From the NCBI GenBank assembly GCA_903884235.1, contig CAISEB010000052.1, positions 28,366 to 92,365 of the forward strand: 64,000 nucleotides of DNA. The letters are read 5' to 3'. Source of the stretch: an uncultured Pseudomonadota bacterium. Lineage in GTDB: Bacteria; Pseudomonadota; Gammaproteobacteria; Steroidobacterales; Steroidobacteraceae. Positions 1-8,911 of the stretch are shown piece after piece. The notes under the pieces were generated by a model that saw nothing but the letters and a program-made list of their open reading frames with translations, made no database searches and had not been told where the DNA came from. The translations under genes and the position numbers were made by a program. Positions within the stretch are counted from its first letter, which is position 1; every line of letters starts with the position of its first letter.

Positions 1-13
1 GATGTGGCTGCGG

Positions 14-1096
14 ATGAAGCGCGCCTGCGCTGCGATGGCCGGCCTTGGATTCGTGCTGGTGGCGCTCGCGACGAGCCTCGGTGCGGCCGAGGTCGAGGAT
101 GACGACCTGCGGGCGCCCGCGGCGCTCGTCCCGGTCGAGGCGACCGCCCCGCGTGCCACCGATGGCGCGACCAGTGCCGCGACCGACGACGGCCGAATCT
201 ACCACGGGCGCAAGGTCACGCCGGGCGACGCCAGCTGGCAGGCCGAGATCTACCGTGAGATCTCCGACGCCCGCTGGGCGCGGCACTTGCATGACTATGC
301 CAGCGAGACGCGCGAGAAGTGGGAGCTCCAGCACTGGTGCGGCGGCTCGCTGATCGCCGACGATTGGGTTGTCACCGCGGCACACTGCATCGTGGTCGAT
401 CCGGCCGTCTCCGTTCCGCTCGTCGGCCCGGCGTACGACAAGCAGAAGGGCGCGATCGGCCCGTCCGCGTCGACCCGGTTCGACCTCGCCCGCTGCGTCG
501 GCATGAAAGTCGTGCGGGACGGGTTCCGCATCCGTCTCGGCGCATCCGACGTGTCACGCGGCGATGGCGTCACCTTCCGCATCGATTGCGTGGTCGTGCA
601 TCCGGGCTGGAAGCCCTCTGACCCGTACCACGATGACATCGCGCTCGTGCACTTCGCCTCCGACGGGCCCGCGCCACCGCGTGACCCGAAGCGGATCCAC
701 AAGATCCTGCTGCAATCCGATCCGGTGCTCGCGCATGCAACCCCGGTGACGGTCTTGGGCTGGGGCAAGACGCACCCGGTGGACGGCTTCCTGCCATCCG
801 CCCAGCTTCTGGCGGCGGACCTCGAGGTCGAGCACGGGGAGGTCTGTGCGAAGGCGCTCGGCGTCGCGCCGGATAAGATCCACGATGGGGTGCTGTGCGC
901 GTGGTCGCAGACGAGCAAGACGTGCCTTGGCGACAGTGGCGGGCCCGTGGTGTTCGCGAGCGGCCACCCGAACCATCTCATCGGGATCGTCAGCTGGGGA
1001 AATGACGATTGCACCGGCAACGGCAAGCCAGGCGTCTACACGCGCGTGGCGAAATACGCCGACTGGATCAACCAGGTCGTCGAACCCGTGCCCTGA
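14..1096 (+). CDS. Exported trypsin-like serine protease (S1 family)
   Basis: The 360-residue product is a secreted chymotrypsin-fold endopeptidase. The catalytic triad is visible: His in TAAHC near residue 125, Asp in DDIALVHF near 208, and Ser in GDSGGP near 306-311. CGGSLI before the His and SWGNDDC after the Ser are also typical of the family. A hydrophobic signal segment starts at MKRACAAM, so I chose the ATG at 14; an in-frame ATG at 2 is also possible, and the true start could lie before the window. Between signal and protease domain is an Ala/Pro/Thr-rich stretch of about 50 residues that could be a propeptide. IYHGRKV fits the region before a zymogen cleavage site. Substrate unknown. 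It converges on the lipoprotein gene at 1147. Confidence 0.9.
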   Translation: MKRACAAMAGLGFVLVALATSLGAAEVEDDDLRAPAALVPVEATAPRATDGATSAATDDGRIYHGRKVTPGDASWQAEIYREISDARWARHLHDYASETREKWELQHWCGGSLIADDWVVTAAHCIVVDPAVSVPLVGPAYDKQKGAIGPSASTRFDLARCVGMKVVRDGFRIRLGASDVSRGDGVTFRIDCVVVHPGWKPSDPYHDDIALVHFASDGPAPPRDPKRIHKILLQSDPVLAHATPVTVLGWGKTHPVDGFLPSAQLLAADLEVEHGEVCAKALGVAPDKIHDGVLCAWSQTSKTCLGDSGGPVVFASGHPNHLIGIVSWGNDDCTGNGKPGVYTRVAKYADWINQVVEPVP

Positions 1097-1107
1097 CGAG
1101 GCGAGGT

Positions 1108-1139
1108 GCCGCCGCGTGGGCCTGCGCCCGCGCGGCGGC
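1108..1139. terminator. Bidirectional GC-rich stem-loop between convergent genes
   Basis: GCCGCCGCG at 1108-1116 pairs with CGCGGCGGC at 1131-1139, with a further GGGC/GCCC pairing inside. It lies between two convergent stop codons (1096 and 1147). There is no clear T-run, so this is a terminator-like hairpin, not a textbook intrinsic terminator. Confidence 0.5.
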
Positions 1140-1146
1140 GATCGGC

Positions 1147-1374
1147 TCAGAGCTTGTCGCCGCCACCCTGCGAGGCGTTTTTCGGGGCGTCCGAAGCGGC
1201 AGGCGCCGCCGCGTCAGGCGCCGGTGCGGCAGGTGCCGCATCCGCGGCTGGCGCCGCCGCCGGGGCTGCAGCCGGGGCCGCGGCGGGTGCCGCGGGTTCC
1301 GACTTCTGGCCGCAGGCGGAAAGCAGCAGCGCCGTGGTCAACATGGCGAGCGATACGGTCGTGATCTTCTTCAT
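1147..1374 (-). CDS. Small Ala/Pro-rich lipoprotein
   Basis: The 75-residue protein has a type II signal peptide, MKKITTVSLAMLTTALLLSAC, with the lipobox LLSAC and Cys21 as the predicted lipid site. The rest is almost entirely Ala/Pro/Asp repeats such as PAAAPAAAPAA, with no folded domain, so it probably acts as a flexible periplasmic tether. A GGGGATG stretch 5' of the ATG serves as a ribosome site. It lies 36 bp upstream of the TIR gene on the same strand and may be cotranscribed with it. Function unknown. Confidence 0.75.
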   Translation of the reverse strand: MKKITTVSLAMLTTALLLSACGQKSEPAAPAAAPAAAPAAAPAADAAPAAPAPDAAAPAASDAPKNASQGGGDKL

Positions 1375-1410
1375 GGTTCATCCCCTATCCCAGCGAATGG
1401 TCGTCCGAGC

Positions 1411-3414
1411 CTAGACGAAACCCAGTTCCCTTAGCAATTCATCGAATGCCGGCAGCTTGCGCAGCGGGTCGAGCAGGGGGTCCGTGTTCGAGTAGATCAG
1501 GCCGGAGTCGCCGCTGGCCCGCGCGCGCTGCAGGGTCGCGATGGCCACGTCCGTCTGGCCCCACGCGGCCTGCACCTGGGCCTGCTGGTACAGCGCGCTA
1601 TCGCCGAGCTTCGCAACCAGCTGGTTCATCGCGGCGCGCGAGCTGGCGATGTTGCCCAGCCGATGCTCGATGACCGCCAGCGCTGGCAGTCGGCCGATCT
1701 CGTGAGCCTCGGCCTCGCACGCCGCGCGCGCCTCCACCGTTCGTCCGAGCATCAGCAGCACGAGGCTACGCCTGGACCGGCCATTCGGCAGCTTGGGATT
1801 GAGGGCAAGCGCCCGGTCGGCGAACGGCAGCGCTTCGCCGTATCGTCGCGCGGAGTAGAACACATCGGACATCGCCAGCTGGACCAACGGGTTCAGGGGA
1901 TCGAGGCGCAGTGCCACCTGCATCGCCGGAATCGATTCGGCCTCGCGGCGCGTGTAGATGCAATACAGCGCGAATCGCCCCATCACCGCGGCGTCGCCCT
2001 CGCCGTGGCGGCGCGACTCGTCGTACGGTTCGCGCGCGCCGCGCACGTCGAGGCGTCCCTGGAATAGCACGTAGGCGAGCGTCGATTGCGCATCGGCAAG
2101 ATCCGGCGCGAGCGCGACGGCGCGGCGCGCCGCGACGAGGGCGGCCTCGTAGAGCTCGGTTGTATGCGTGGCGTCCGCGTACTGGTTGGCGATCACCAGC
2201 AGGGAGCGGGCACGCGCGGCGTGCGCGGCCGCGAACCCGGGATCCGCCTCGATCGCGGCCTCGAAGTCCGCCAGCGCCTGGCGGTCCTCACCCTCGCCGC
2301 TGGCGGCGATGTACTGCGCTCGTCCGCGCAGGTAGGCGTCGAACGCGCTGACGTTGGTCGTGCCGCCGGTCAGTGTCGCGGCGGGCCGCCCGTCGCTGCC
2401 GGCCGGCCGCTCGATCTCCGAGTTGAGGGCCTGCGCCACCGCCGTGGCGATCTCCGACTGGACCGCGAAGATGTTGTCGATCGGGCGGTCGAAGGTCTGC
2501 GACCAGCGGCTGAAACCCGTGCCACCGTCGATTAGCTCCGCGGCGATGCGGAACGTCGATCCGGAGCGGCGGACGTTGCCATCGAGCAGGTACGTGACGC
2601 CGAGCTTGTCGGCGATGGAGACGGCGTTCGCCTCGGCGCCGCGAAAGGCCTCGGACGACACCTGCGCGATCACGCGCAGGTGCGGGTTGCGAACCAGCGT
2701 GCCGCGAAGTTCCGCGGAAAGCCCGTCCGCAAAGTAGCTCTGGCCGGGGTCACCGCTCAGGTTCTTGAACGGCAGGACGGCGACACCGTGGTCGGTTCCC
2801 GCGATCGTGGCGGCCCGCCGCCGGGTCACGAACCATCCCGCGCCGCTTGCGGCCGCCAGCACGAGGCCGCCGCCGGCCAGCAGTACGCCGCGCCGCGACG
2901 TCCGCGCGGGCGGAATGCCCGGCTGCACCGGCTGTGCCGGCACCTTCGCGCCGATCGTCTGTTGCATGGCGCTGACGATTGCGCGGATCTCAGGCGCGCC
3001 GGCCTTCCCCTGCCACTTGGAGAGGTCGATGAACAGGTACTGGCGAAAGCCGAGCGGGGGTTCGGTCCCGTCGAGTGACACCGGGACGAGCCGCGAGCGG
3101 TCGCGGCCGACCGCCGCCTCGTCCCTCACCCAGTGCGAGCCGACGGAGTGGCAGGACCAGAGCACGACCACGGCCGCGGCGGCCTCCAGCGCGCGCTCGG
3201 TCTCGTTGGCGAACTGCGCGCCGGCGACGATCAGGCCGTCCCACCAGACCTCGAATCCCGCCTGTTCGAGGGCGTGCACCAGCTGACGCGTGCGTGGGCG
3301 ATCCTCGTGCGCATAGCTCACGAACACTTTCGTGCGTCGCGCGGCGTCGGTGCTCGGCGGTGCGGGCGTCGCCATCGTCAATTCCGGAGGTGGCTGTTGC
3401 GAAGCGGATTCCAT
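1411..3414 (-). CDS. TIR domain - TM - TolB-like - TPR protein
   Basis: 667 residues in four parts. Residues about 28-135 are a bacterial TIR domain (KVFVSYAHEDR; a Glu at about 99 in WVRDEA sits where the NADase Glu of TIR enzymes is expected). Residues about 176-196 form one membrane helix flanked by Arg. Residues about 210-330 are a TolB/adenylate-cyclase-associated N-terminal-like domain (VAVLPFKNLSGDPGQSYFADG). The C-terminal half is TPR-like helical repeats. This architecture recurs in Proteobacteria and is usually treated as signalling, with TIR cytoplasmic and repeats periplasmic. Whether this TIR hydrolyses NAD or only binds partners cannot be read here. The ATG at 3414 is used; a Met at residue 14 is an alternative start. 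Confidence 0.8.
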   Translation of the reverse strand: MESASQQPPPELTMATPAPPSTDAARRTKVFVSYAHEDRPRTRQLVHALEQAGFEVWWDGLIVAGAQFANETERALEAAAAVVVLWSCHSVGSHWVRDEAAVGRDRSRLVPVSLDGTEPPLGFRQYLFIDLSKWQGKAGAPEIRAIVSAMQQTIGAKVPAQPVQPGIPPARTSRRGVLLAGGGLVLAAASGAGWFVTRRRAATIAGTDHGVAVLPFKNLSGDPGQSYFADGLSAELRGTLVRNPHLRVIAQVSSEAFRGAEANAVSIADKLGVTYLLDGNVRRSGSTFRIAAELIDGGTGFSRWSQTFDRPIDNIFAVQSEIATAVAQALNSEIERPAGSDGRPAATLTGGTTNVSAFDAYLRGRAQYIAASGEGEDRQALADFEAAIEADPGFAAAHAARARSLLVIANQYADATHTTELYEAALVAARRAVALAPDLADAQSTLAYVLFQGRLDVRGAREPYDESRRHGEGDAAVMGRFALYCIYTRREAESIPAMQVALRLDPLNPLVQLAMSDVFYSARRYGEALPFADRALALNPKLPNGRSRRSLVLLMLGRTVEARAACEAEAHEIGRLPALAVIEHRLGNIASSRAAMNQLVAKLGDSALYQQAQVQAAWGQTDVAIATLQRARASGDSGLIYSNTDPLLDPLRKLPAFDELLRELGFV

Positions 3415-3519
3415 CCACCGCGCCTGCCCGCATGCTACGGCCGCACGCCCGGTGGCGGCAACCGCGACCGCCCCGTGCCGGCGGGCGCGCCCGGGCCCGG
3501 AACGGCGCCGGGCCGCCGG

Positions 3520-4461
3520 TCAGCGGCGGGATCGGCAGGCGGTCGCGACGGCGGCGTGTATTACCGGCATGCCGCGACGGGCGGGCATGCCGCGGGCCCG
3601 CATCCACTGGTCGAGCAGGGTGCCGGTGCGTCGCTCGGTCGTGGGTTCCGCGGCATAGGCCGGATCTCGTGCTGCCTGCTCCAGCGGCACGAGCGTGAAG
3701 CCCTTGTCCTTCAGCAGCACGAGGAGCTCGGGCAGGATGACGGGGCTGAATGCACCGAGGTGCAGCAGCAGCACGTGGTCGATGTCGCGGCCGAACAGCG
3801 CACGGGCCACCGTCCGCTGCTCGTCGATCGAGGCAGCCGCCGCTTCGAGATACTGCGCGCGAAGGGTGGCGATCGCCGACTTGTCCCCGCTGGCGACGCA
3901 GCGCGGATACGCCTCGTTCCACAGCCAGTCCTCGAAATCCAGCGTGACCTCGGCGATCCGGTAGCCACGCGACTCGAGGTCGCCCCGGACCTCGTGCTGG
4001 CGTGCCGCGGTCTCGCCCTCGTGGAGGAACGGATAGCGGAGCCAGTGCCAGTCGGTATCGGTGGCGAGCTCGAGGACGGGTTCGTTGCGGCGGACGTCCT
4101 CGAGAAAGCGCTCGACGGGCTCATCGTCCAGGTTGGTGTGGGCATAGGCATGGTTGCCGATGCGCTGCCCGCCGGCGACCCAGCGCTGCAGCGCGGCGGC
4201 GGCATCCGGGTTGCCTTCCAGTCGGCTGCCATTGACGAAGCCGAAGCTGGGAGGCGCGCCGTGCGATGAAAGCTCGGTGACCACCTGCGCCACCAAGTCG
4301 GCGTTCGTCGTTCCCGCGACGAGCACGCCATTGATCGGCACGTCGTCGAAGGTCAGCGCGACGCCTTCGCCGTGACCCGGTCGTGGAGCCAGGAGAAAGC
4401 CAAGCAGCAGCAGCGCCGCGCGTCGACGGGAGCGGATTCGTGCCAAGGCGATGCCGTCCAC
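3520..4461 (-). CDS. Exported polysaccharide deacetylase (NodB / CE4 family)
   Basis: About 313 residues. A basic, hydrophobic N-terminus (RRRAALLLLGFLLAPRPG) acts as a signal peptide. The deacetylase motifs follow: TFDD (metal/catalytic Asp), H-x-Y-x-H in NHAYAHTN (zinc His pair) and RYPFLHEG (RxPxG-like). The family removes N- or O-acetyl groups from cell-wall or exopolysaccharide. The open frame continues further upstream, but that part overlaps the GNAT gene and has no domain, so I start at the GTG at 4461; TTG at 4446 is an alternative. No strong ribosome site is visible at either. It is divergent from the GNAT gene. Substrate unknown. Confidence 0.8.
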   Translation of the reverse strand: MDGIALARIRSRRRAALLLLGFLLAPRPGHGEGVALTFDDVPINGVLVAGTTNADLVAQVVTELSSHGAPPSFGFVNGSRLEGNPDAAAALQRWVAGGQRIGNHAYAHTNLDDEPVERFLEDVRRNEPVLELATDTDWHWLRYPFLHEGETAARQHEVRGDLESRGYRIAEVTLDFEDWLWNEAYPRCVASGDKSAIATLRAQYLEAAAASIDEQRTVARALFGRDIDHVLLLHLGAFSPVILPELLVLLKDKGFTLVPLEQAARDPAYAAEPTTERRTGTLLDQWMRARGMPARRGMPVIHAAVATACRSRR

Positions 4462-4626
4462 ACTGGATGCCAGCGGTGGGCCGATTCTAGCGGATTGGCC
4501 AAGCGCCCGACCGGCCTGCGACGATCGCGGCGACGCCGGGCACGGGCCGTGCACCCCGCGCTCGCACCGGCGTGCCGGGGTCCGCCAGAAGGCGTAAAAT
4601 CGCGGACCCCCGCATGAGGATCGGAT

Positions 4627-5154
4627 TTGTTCACACTGACTGCAGAGCACGCGATCGACATCGTCGCGCCGTCCACTCCCAAGGAATTCGCACAGGTCCG
4701 GGAGTTGCTCGTCGAGTTCATGGAGTGGGACGCCGAGCGCGTCGCCAACCTCGGGCTCGATGCCGACCTGATGAAGGAGTTCTACTACGACCAGGGGGTG
4801 CTCGACCTGCCCGGCGCCTATGCGCCACCCGCGGGCTACCTGCTGCTCGCGATCGCCAATGGCCGCGGGGCCGGGTGTGGAGCGTTCAGCGCGTCCGGCG
4901 AGGGCGTCTGCGAGCTCAAGCGCGTCTACGTGCGCGATGCCTACCGCGGCCGCAAGCTCGGCCACCGCCTCGTCCAGACGTTGATGGCCGAGGCCCGCGA
5001 GGTCGGATATGGCCGGATGCGACTCGAGACCGTCACGTTCATGAAGTCAGCCATCGCGATGTACGAGGAGCTGGGGTTCCGCGAGTGCCCGGCGTACTAC
5101 GACATCCCGGTGGAATTTCGCGACGTCACGATGTTCATGGAGCGTGCGCTCTAG
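4627..5154 (+). CDS. GNAT-family N-acetyltransferase
   Basis: 175 residues. The acetyl-CoA binding segment is clear: ELKRVYVRDAYRGRKLGHRL (motif A, R-x-x-G-x-G/K type), followed by the C-terminal MYEELGFRECPAYY. It probably transfers acetyl from acetyl-CoA to an amine of a small molecule or protein. The start is TTG at 4627, chosen because AGGA lies 7 bases upstream and no ATG precedes the fold. It is divergent from the deacetylase, with 165 bp between them. Confidence 0.85.
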   Translation: MFTLTAEHAIDIVAPSTPKEFAQVRELLVEFMEWDAERVANLGLDADLMKEFYYDQGVLDLPGAYAPPAGYLLLAIANGRGAGCGAFSASGEGVCELKRVYVRDAYRGRKLGHRLVQTLMAEAREVGYGRMRLETVTFMKSAIAMYEELGFRECPAYYDIPVEFRDVTMFMERAL

Positions 5155-5224
5155 GCAAGGCGCGGTGGTGCACGATTCATCCACCGGGTCGGCCGCGCGT
5201 GCCCCTGCGCACGGATGGCGATCC

Positions 5225-5800
5225 TCAGCGTGGTGGGCTCCGGGCGGGTGGCCTGAAGGTCCCGGACTGGATCGCGATCGTTCGCGCGGTGGGATAGAAC
5301 TGCGTGAACGTCGTGTCGACGGCACCATGCGCCTCGTGGCATGCGTAGCACCGTTCGGTTGGTGGCAGCACCGCCGCCGGCGCGGAGCTGCTGAACGTGA
5401 AGAATCCCCAGCCACCGCGGAACCGCGCCTCGTCGCGCACGTGCATCTCCACGTCCACGACGTCCTCGGTCTGGTACGAGCCCTGCTTGAGGATCGAGCC
5501 CTGGCTCGACGCGCTGCGGACCTCGAGCACGAACCTCGTGCCGTCGGGCCAGTGCCCGGTCCGCTTGAACGCGCTCCAGGACGTCGGGTCCACGAAGACG
5601 TTGTCGAATACGTGGTCCGCTTCCGGGCGTCCCTCGCTGTAGCTCATGTCGAGCCCGGTACTCAGGTACACCCATTCGCGGTAATCGGTCGGCAGGTTGA
5701 GGCGCCCCTCCGCGCTGTAACGCGGAGCGGGCGGGTCGGCTGCCACGGCCGCCACCGGCAGCACGAGCACGACCAACACGAGCAGTCGGGTCAACGGCAC
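5225..5800 (-). CDS. Exported cytochrome P460-type protein
   Basis: 191 residues with a signal peptide (LLVLVVLVLPVAAVAA). The body fits the cytochrome P460 family: GRLNLPTDYREWVYLST near the N-terminus and CYACH (residues 151-155) followed by EAHGAVDTTFTQFYPT, the family's single covalent haem site. P460 proteins are periplasmic and some oxidise hydroxylamine or bind NO; many relatives have no known substrate. The start is GTG at 5800 with GGAG seven bases upstream. It lies downstream of the large regulator at 5895 on the same strand, so it may be controlled with it. Confidence 0.85.
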   Translation of the reverse strand: MPLTRLLVLVVLVLPVAAVAADPPAPRYSAEGRLNLPTDYREWVYLSTGLDMSYSEGRPEADHVFDNVFVDPTSWSAFKRTGHWPDGTRFVLEVRSASSQGSILKQGSYQTEDVVDVEMHVRDEARFRGGWGFFTFSSSAPAAVLPPTERCYACHEAHGAVDTTFTQFYPTARTIAIQSGTFRPPARSPPR

Positions 5801-5894
5801 GGGGGATCTCCGCGAACGGGTCGGAAATCGTCTTGTACGCCGCCGGTGCAGCGCCGTCCACGCTGGCCTCGTCCCGTACGCTGTTGCGCGGCGC

Positions 5895-8438
5895 TCAACT
5901 CTCGAGGCCCAGCGCGAGTGCGCAGGCGCGCACCTCGTCGAGCGGTGCGGGCCGTCGTGCCGTCCGCCATCCGGCGCCGAGATGGCACTCGATCAGCCGC
6001 AGCGCGGTGTCCTGCAGCCGGGCCTCGTGCGCCCGGCGTCGCTCGAAGCCACGCGCCTCATGGCCGGCGTCCGCCTGGCGGGCAACGTGCGCCGCGGCGT
6101 CGTGGCGGCCCTCGAGGCAGGCCAGCAGCGTCATCGCGTCCAGTGACGCGTACAGCCGGCCCGGGTCCATGCGGCTCGCGAGCGCGTGCAGCTCGGCGCC
6201 CGTCGCCCGGGCTTCCGCCAGGTCTCCGACCTCGAGCAGTGCGCCCAGCACCAGCGTGAGCAGGTCGATGCGCATCGCGTGGTGGCTCGTGTGTCGCAGG
6301 CTGAGCGCCAGTGGCCGGCCGAGCTGGAGCGCGCCGGCGATGTCGCCGCAGGCAAGGTCGAGCTCGACGATGCGCACCGTCGCCGCCAGTGCCTGGCGTT
6401 CGCTCACCGACAGCGCGAGGCGTACGGCTCGCCGGCACGCATCGCGCGCGCCGTCGAGCTCACCCGCCGCCATGAGGATCGCGGCCTCGGTCAGTGCACC
6501 GTGTGTGAGCAGCCGGGGCGGCCACGCCGGATCCTCGAGCAGGCGTGCATCCGCGAAGGCGCTGCGTGCCGCGGCATTGTCGGCGCGCCAGTTCACGACC
6601 AGCAGGGTCAGGGCGTAGTACCGGGAGCGGTCGTCCCCGACCTCCCCGTGCATGCGGGCGGCGAGTTCGGCGGCGTACCGGGCCCGGTCGCAGCGCCCGG
6701 TCGAGTGATAGGCGGCCGCGGCTTCCCAGAAGCGGCCCAGGCGGCCGAGCGGCAGTCCATCGCCCAGCAGGCGGACCAGGGATTCGTAGCCCGCGCGCCC
6801 GTCAGAGAGCAGTTCCGCCTCGACGAACAAGGGCCACGTCGAGCCGTACAGCGAGATGGCGAGAACGCGATCGGCCTTTTCTGCCCAAGCCAGGGCGGCG
6901 CGGAGGTTGTCGAGTTCCGGCAGGTACCTGCGTCGCCAGCATGCCTCGTCCAGCGACCAGTAGTCGGCGTATGCCGTGTCCATTTCCGCGAGCAGCGTCG
7001 TCGCCATCCGCGAGCGAGCGGCCTCGAGTTCGCCGGCCGCAGCGAGCCGGTCCAACGCGTAGCAGCGCGCCGTTTCCGACAGCACGTAACGCGGCGGGTC
7101 GCCAGGCAGAGCCGTCACGAGCGATCGGTCGACGAGTCGCGCGATGAGGTCGATCGCCTCCAACGCGTCGATTTCCGCGTCGGCGACCGAGCTCGCGGCC
7201 ACCTGCAGCGGGAAGGTTCCGGCGAAGGCGCCGAGCCGGTTGAAGACCCGCTGCTCGGCCGGGCCGAGCAGGCCGTGGCTCCACTCGAATGCGGCATCGA
7301 GCGCGCCGTGGCGCGGATCGTCCGTCCGGGCACTGCGCTTCAGGAGCCGCAGGCGGTCGTCGAGTCGGTCATGCAGCGCCGACACGCCGAGCGCGGGGAC
7401 GCGCGCGGCGGCGAGTTCGAGTGCGAGCGGATTGCCGTCCAGGCGCCGGCAGATCTCGACCACGAGCGGGGCATTCGTCGCATCGAGGACGAAGCCGCGA
7501 TCGGCGGCGGCGGCCCGTTGCGCGAACAGCGCGACGGCCGGTGCCGCGCCGAGTTCGGCGCGCGACGCACCCGGTGCGGGTAGCGCGAGGGGGCCGAGGC
7601 GATAGACGAGTTCGCCGGCGATGCCGAGCGGGATCTGGCTCGTGACCAGCACCCGCAATTCCGGAACCCGTCCGATCAGCACGCCGAGCGGGCCGGCCAG
7701 CGCCGAGGCAAGGTGTTCCGCGCTGTCCAGGACCAGCAACGTCGGCCTGTCGCCCAGCGCCCGTTCCAGCGCCTCGAACCCCTCGAGGCTGTCCGGCAGC
7801 GACAACCCGAGACCGATCGCGATCGCCGCGGGGATTGGGGCCACGTCCGTGAAGGGGCTGATCGGCACGAGCAGCGCGGACTCGGCCGGGGTCAGCGCGC
7901 CACTTGCGGCGATCTCCTCGGCGAGGCGCGATTTGCCCACGCCCGGCATCCCGACGACCGTGACGAGTCGTCCTCGGCCAAATAGCGCGACGATCGAGGC
8001 GAAGTCCTCGTCCCGCCCGACCATCGGTGCGAGCCGCCGTGTTGGCGTCCGGCGGGCGCCGGGCCGGGGTGGGGGCATTGCCTGCTCCGGCGGCGCCAGA
8101 GCCGCGTCGCGGGCGGTGGCGGGCAGCTCGAGCCGGTAGCCGAAGCCCGCGACCGTTCGGATGAGGTCCGGGCCGATCGCGCGCCGCAGGGCGGCGACCT
8201 GGGTCGGCAGGTTGTTCTCGTCGACGACGAGCTTCGGCCAGACCCGGTCGAGCAGCGTCGCCTTCGTGACGAGGCGTCCCGGGCTCTCCGCGAGCACGCG
8301 CAGCAGGTCGAACGCGCGGGCACCGAGCTCCACGGGTTGGCCGTCGACGAGCAGGCGGCGCTCCGCCGGGTGCAGTTCCAGGGTCCCGGCGCGGATCACA
8401 TCCATGTAGGCCTCTGCGGCCCGCTCGTCCGGGTCCAT
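5895..8438 (-). CDS. Winged-helix regulator with NTPase and helical repeat domains
   Basis: 847 residues. Residues about 14-105 are an OmpR/CadC-type winged helix (ERRLLVDGQPVELGARAF; TVAGFGYRLE). Next is a P-loop NTPase of the AfsR/MalT (STAND) type: Walker A GMPGVGKS at about 163-170 and Walker B-like TLLVLDSAEHL at about 225-235. The C-terminal 400 residues are Ala-rich helical repeats, a likely sensor or oligomerisation part. Such proteins are signal-dependent transcription activators. The ATG at 8438 is used; Met12 (MDVIRAG) is an alternative start. The divergent DUF4242 gene at 8584 and the downstream P460 gene are the obvious candidate targets. Confidence 0.8.
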   Translation of the reverse strand: MDPDERAAEAYMDVIRAGTLELHPAERRLLVDGQPVELGARAFDLLRVLAESPGRLVTKATLLDRVWPKLVVDENNLPTQVAALRRAIGPDLIRTVAGFGYRLELPATARDAALAPPEQAMPPPRPGARRTPTRRLAPMVGRDEDFASIVALFGRGRLVTVVGMPGVGKSRLAEEIAASGALTPAESALLVPISPFTDVAPIPAAIAIGLGLSLPDSLEGFEALERALGDRPTLLVLDSAEHLASALAGPLGVLIGRVPELRVLVTSQIPLGIAGELVYRLGPLALPAPGASRAELGAAPAVALFAQRAAAADRGFVLDATNAPLVVEICRRLDGNPLALELAAARVPALGVSALHDRLDDRLRLLKRSARTDDPRHGALDAAFEWSHGLLGPAEQRVFNRLGAFAGTFPLQVAASSVADAEIDALEAIDLIARLVDRSLVTALPGDPPRYVLSETARCYALDRLAAAGELEAARSRMATTLLAEMDTAYADYWSLDEACWRRRYLPELDNLRAALAWAEKADRVLAISLYGSTWPLFVEAELLSDGRAGYESLVRLLGDGLPLGRLGRFWEAAAAYHSTGRCDRARYAAELAARMHGEVGDDRSRYYALTLLVVNWRADNAAARSAFADARLLEDPAWPPRLLTHGALTEAAILMAAGELDGARDACRRAVRLALSVSERQALAATVRIVELDLACGDIAGALQLGRPLALSLRHTSHHAMRIDLLTLVLGALLEVGDLAEARATGAELHALASRMDPGRLYASLDAMTLLACLEGRHDAAAHVARQADAGHEARGFERRRAHEARLQDTALRLIECHLGAGWRTARRPAPLDEVRACALALGLES

Positions 8439-8583
8439 GCGATTTTTAGAATAATTTCAGCGGCGATTCAAGACGCGGGCCGGCTTGGCGGGAGAACCTG
8501 CACCTGCGCGCTGAGGCTGTCACTGAAGCCACCCCGGCGCACCGAAAGCCAGCACCGAACCCGCGACACGAAAGGAATCGACC
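8439..8583. promoter_or_regulatory. Divergent intergenic region, AT-rich island
   Basis: A short AT-rich stretch (ATTTTTAGAATAATTTC, 8442-8458) stands out in GC-rich surroundings, directly upstream of the regulator start and on the far side of the DUF4242 gene. It probably holds promoter elements for one or both genes. I cannot assign exact -35/-10 boxes. Confidence 0.35.
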
Positions 8584-8856
8584 ATGCCGAAGTTCGTCAT
8601 CGAAAGGGACATCCCCGGCGCCGGGAACTTCACCGCCGCCGATCTCAAGAATATCTCCCAGAAGTCTTGCGGTGTCCTCAGCAGCCTCGGCCCGAGCGTC
8701 CAGTGGGTCCACAGCTACGTCACGGCCGACAAGATCTACTGCATCTACCACGCCGCGGACGAATCCCTGATCCGGCGCCACGCGGAACTCGGCGGATTCC
8801 CCGCCAACAGGATCTCGAAAGTGGCCGACATCATCGATCCGTCGTCTGCCGAGTGA
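8584..8856 (+). CDS. DUF4242 (nickel-responsive-like) small protein
   Basis: 90 residues, no signal peptide. MPKFVIERDIPGAG, the central VQWVHSYVTADKIYCIYHA and the downstream HAELGGFPANRI are the hallmarks of the DUF4242 ferredoxin-like fold, some members of which bind nickel. AAGGAATCGACC before the ATG is a good ribosome site. It is followed by an exported paralogue 55 bp downstream, so the two form a cytoplasmic/exported pair. Function unknown. Confidence 0.85.
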   Translation: MPKFVIERDIPGAGNFTAADLKNISQKSCGVLSSLGPSVQWVHSYVTADKIYCIYHAADESLIRRHAELGGFPANRISKVADIIDPSSAE

Positions 8857-8911
8857 TCCTGCGCCGATTGTCCATGATCCCAAATCCCTACAGCCCCAGG
8901 AGAACCCTCCC

